Positions 63,332-64,000 of a DNA stretch of 64,000 nucleotides are shown here, piece by piece. The stretch covers positions 64,769,125-64,833,124 of the forward strand of contig NC_083885.1 in assembly GCF_032452875.1 (NCBI RefSeq), read 5' to 3'. The position numbers were made by a program, and so were the translations under genes. The DNA is from Bos javanicus (taxonomy: Eukaryota; Chordata; Mammalia; Artiodactyla; Bovidae). Position 1 is the stretch's first letter. Every line of letters starts with the position of its first letter. The notes beneath the pieces are model-generated. The model was not told the DNA's origin and did not search any database. It saw only the letters and a list, made by a program, of their open reading frames with translations.

Positions 63332-63618
63332 GCTCTTGGGGACTCTTTTATGGGGATATTAATCCCCAGCCTCGAGACCTAATCAAATACCGAAGGGCCC
63401 ACCTTCAGATACCAACACACCGGTGGTGAGGATCCGACACGAATTTGTGCGACGCAAACATTCCGTCCATAGCCGAGGGGACGCCAGGCCCGCGTGGCTG
63501 GAAAAGGAAGAGCTGAGAAAGGCTCAGATCTCCTGCTGCCCAGGACATGTGTCATGTCTGCTTTTGTCCCTATTAAAATGAGAACTTACATTCTTTACAA
63601 AAGGATGAAAAATAAAAT

Positions 63619-63740
63619 GAAAATTCCCCGGTGGTCCAATGGTTAGGGTTCTGTGCTTTCACTGCCCAGGGCCCGGGTCCAATCCATGTTCAGGGAATTA
63701 GGATCCTGCAAGCCATACAGCCATACAGTTAAAAATTAAA
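63619..63740 (+). repeat. CHR SINE
   Basis: 'aaattccccggtggtcc', 'cccgggtccaatccatg', with a duplicated 'gccatacag' before the A-rich end. Confidence 0.87.
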
Positions 63741-63844
63741 TCAAATGGTTTTGTAGTCTTTTGCAGATGCTAAAGAAATCCCAGATTCTAGGCAGCAGTG
63801 GCTACAAGTGCCAGTAGCTCAAAGCATAGTTATTTAAATAATTA

Positions 63845-64000
63845 AAAATAAAGCTGTGATTTGTGACAAGATGGATTAAATCTCAGGGCATTATGCTAAG
63901 TGAAATTAGCCAGGCAGAAAAGACAAATACAGTGATCTCGCTTATACATACGTGGAAACTTAAAAAAAAAAAAATCAGATTTATAGAGTAGAACAGTGGC
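63845..64000 (+). repeat. L1 3' region running off the window
   Basis: 'gcattatgctaagtgaaatt', 'gtgatctcgcttatacat', 'gtggaaacttaaaaaa'; the element continues beyond base 64000. Confidence 0.75.

Larger units (their letters stand above)
62755..63475 (-). repeat. MaLR LTR (MLT1/MST-like), antisense, interrupted
   Basis: 'cttggggctgttataacag', 'ggctggaagtccaagacg', then after two SINEs 'gacctaatcaaataccg' and 'caaacattccgtccatagc', in antisense LTR order. Confidence 0.7.

Overview
The window is mammalian nuclear DNA from a ruminant, most likely a bovid. It is packed with BovB (RTE-type LINE) pieces, Bov-tA/Bov-A2 SINEs built from a tRNA head plus a BovB-derived body, CHR-type tRNA-Glu SINEs and the 3' ends of artiodactyl L1 elements. 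Ancient mammalian repeats are also present: MIR, L2, MER20-like and Tigger-like DNA transposons, MLT1/MST-type MaLR LTRs and a mariner MITE. No bacterial, viral or CRISPR-like organisation is seen. I find no intact protein-coding gene, no tRNA or rRNA gene, and no convincing multi-exon gene. The only recognisable coding sequence is the decayed endonuclease/reverse transcriptase of one BovB element. I could not see a previously undescribed biological system; the interest lies in repeat mechanics and candidate regulatory sites. Layout: 1-6.2 kb is unique DNA with L1 3' ends; 6.2-9.3 kb has BovB 3' fragments, an LTR-like stretch and a multi-level SINE/BovB nest; 9.3-16.8 kb has X-box-like sites, an MLT1 LTR carrying two later insertions, and L1; 16.8-24 kb is mostly unique DNA with MIR/L2, a perfect 54-bp-arm palindrome at 19.6 kb and a TG-rich minisatellite at 21.5 kb; 24-31 kb is SINE/L1-rich with a GC-rich block at 25.6-26.1 kb and one possible exon at 29.0 kb; 31.3-31.8 kb is a strong CpG island; 33-36 kb has BovB, MER20, Tigger and a CTCF-like site; 36.6-37.1 kb combines a perfect four-unit heat-shock element with a CpG-rich block and an X-box; 37.5-47.6 kb mixes L1, SINEs, a 78-bp minisatellite, X-boxes at 41.8 and 44.8 kb and possible LTR remnants; 48-52.3 kb is an L1 that received several SINEs and a near-full-length, 5'-inverted BovB; 54.9-58.8 kb is an old tandem duplication whose 765-bp GC-rich core is almost identical between copies; 59-64 kb holds CHR SINEs, an LTR-like stretch and a MaLR LTR. 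The window behaves as intergenic or intronic ruminant DNA with a few GC-rich islands that could be promoters or enhancers. SINE orientation is given with '+' meaning that the tRNA-like head (A/B box end) comes first on the + strand. Most repeat boundaries are read by eye and may be off by about 10-20 bases; boundaries backed by target-site duplications are stated.
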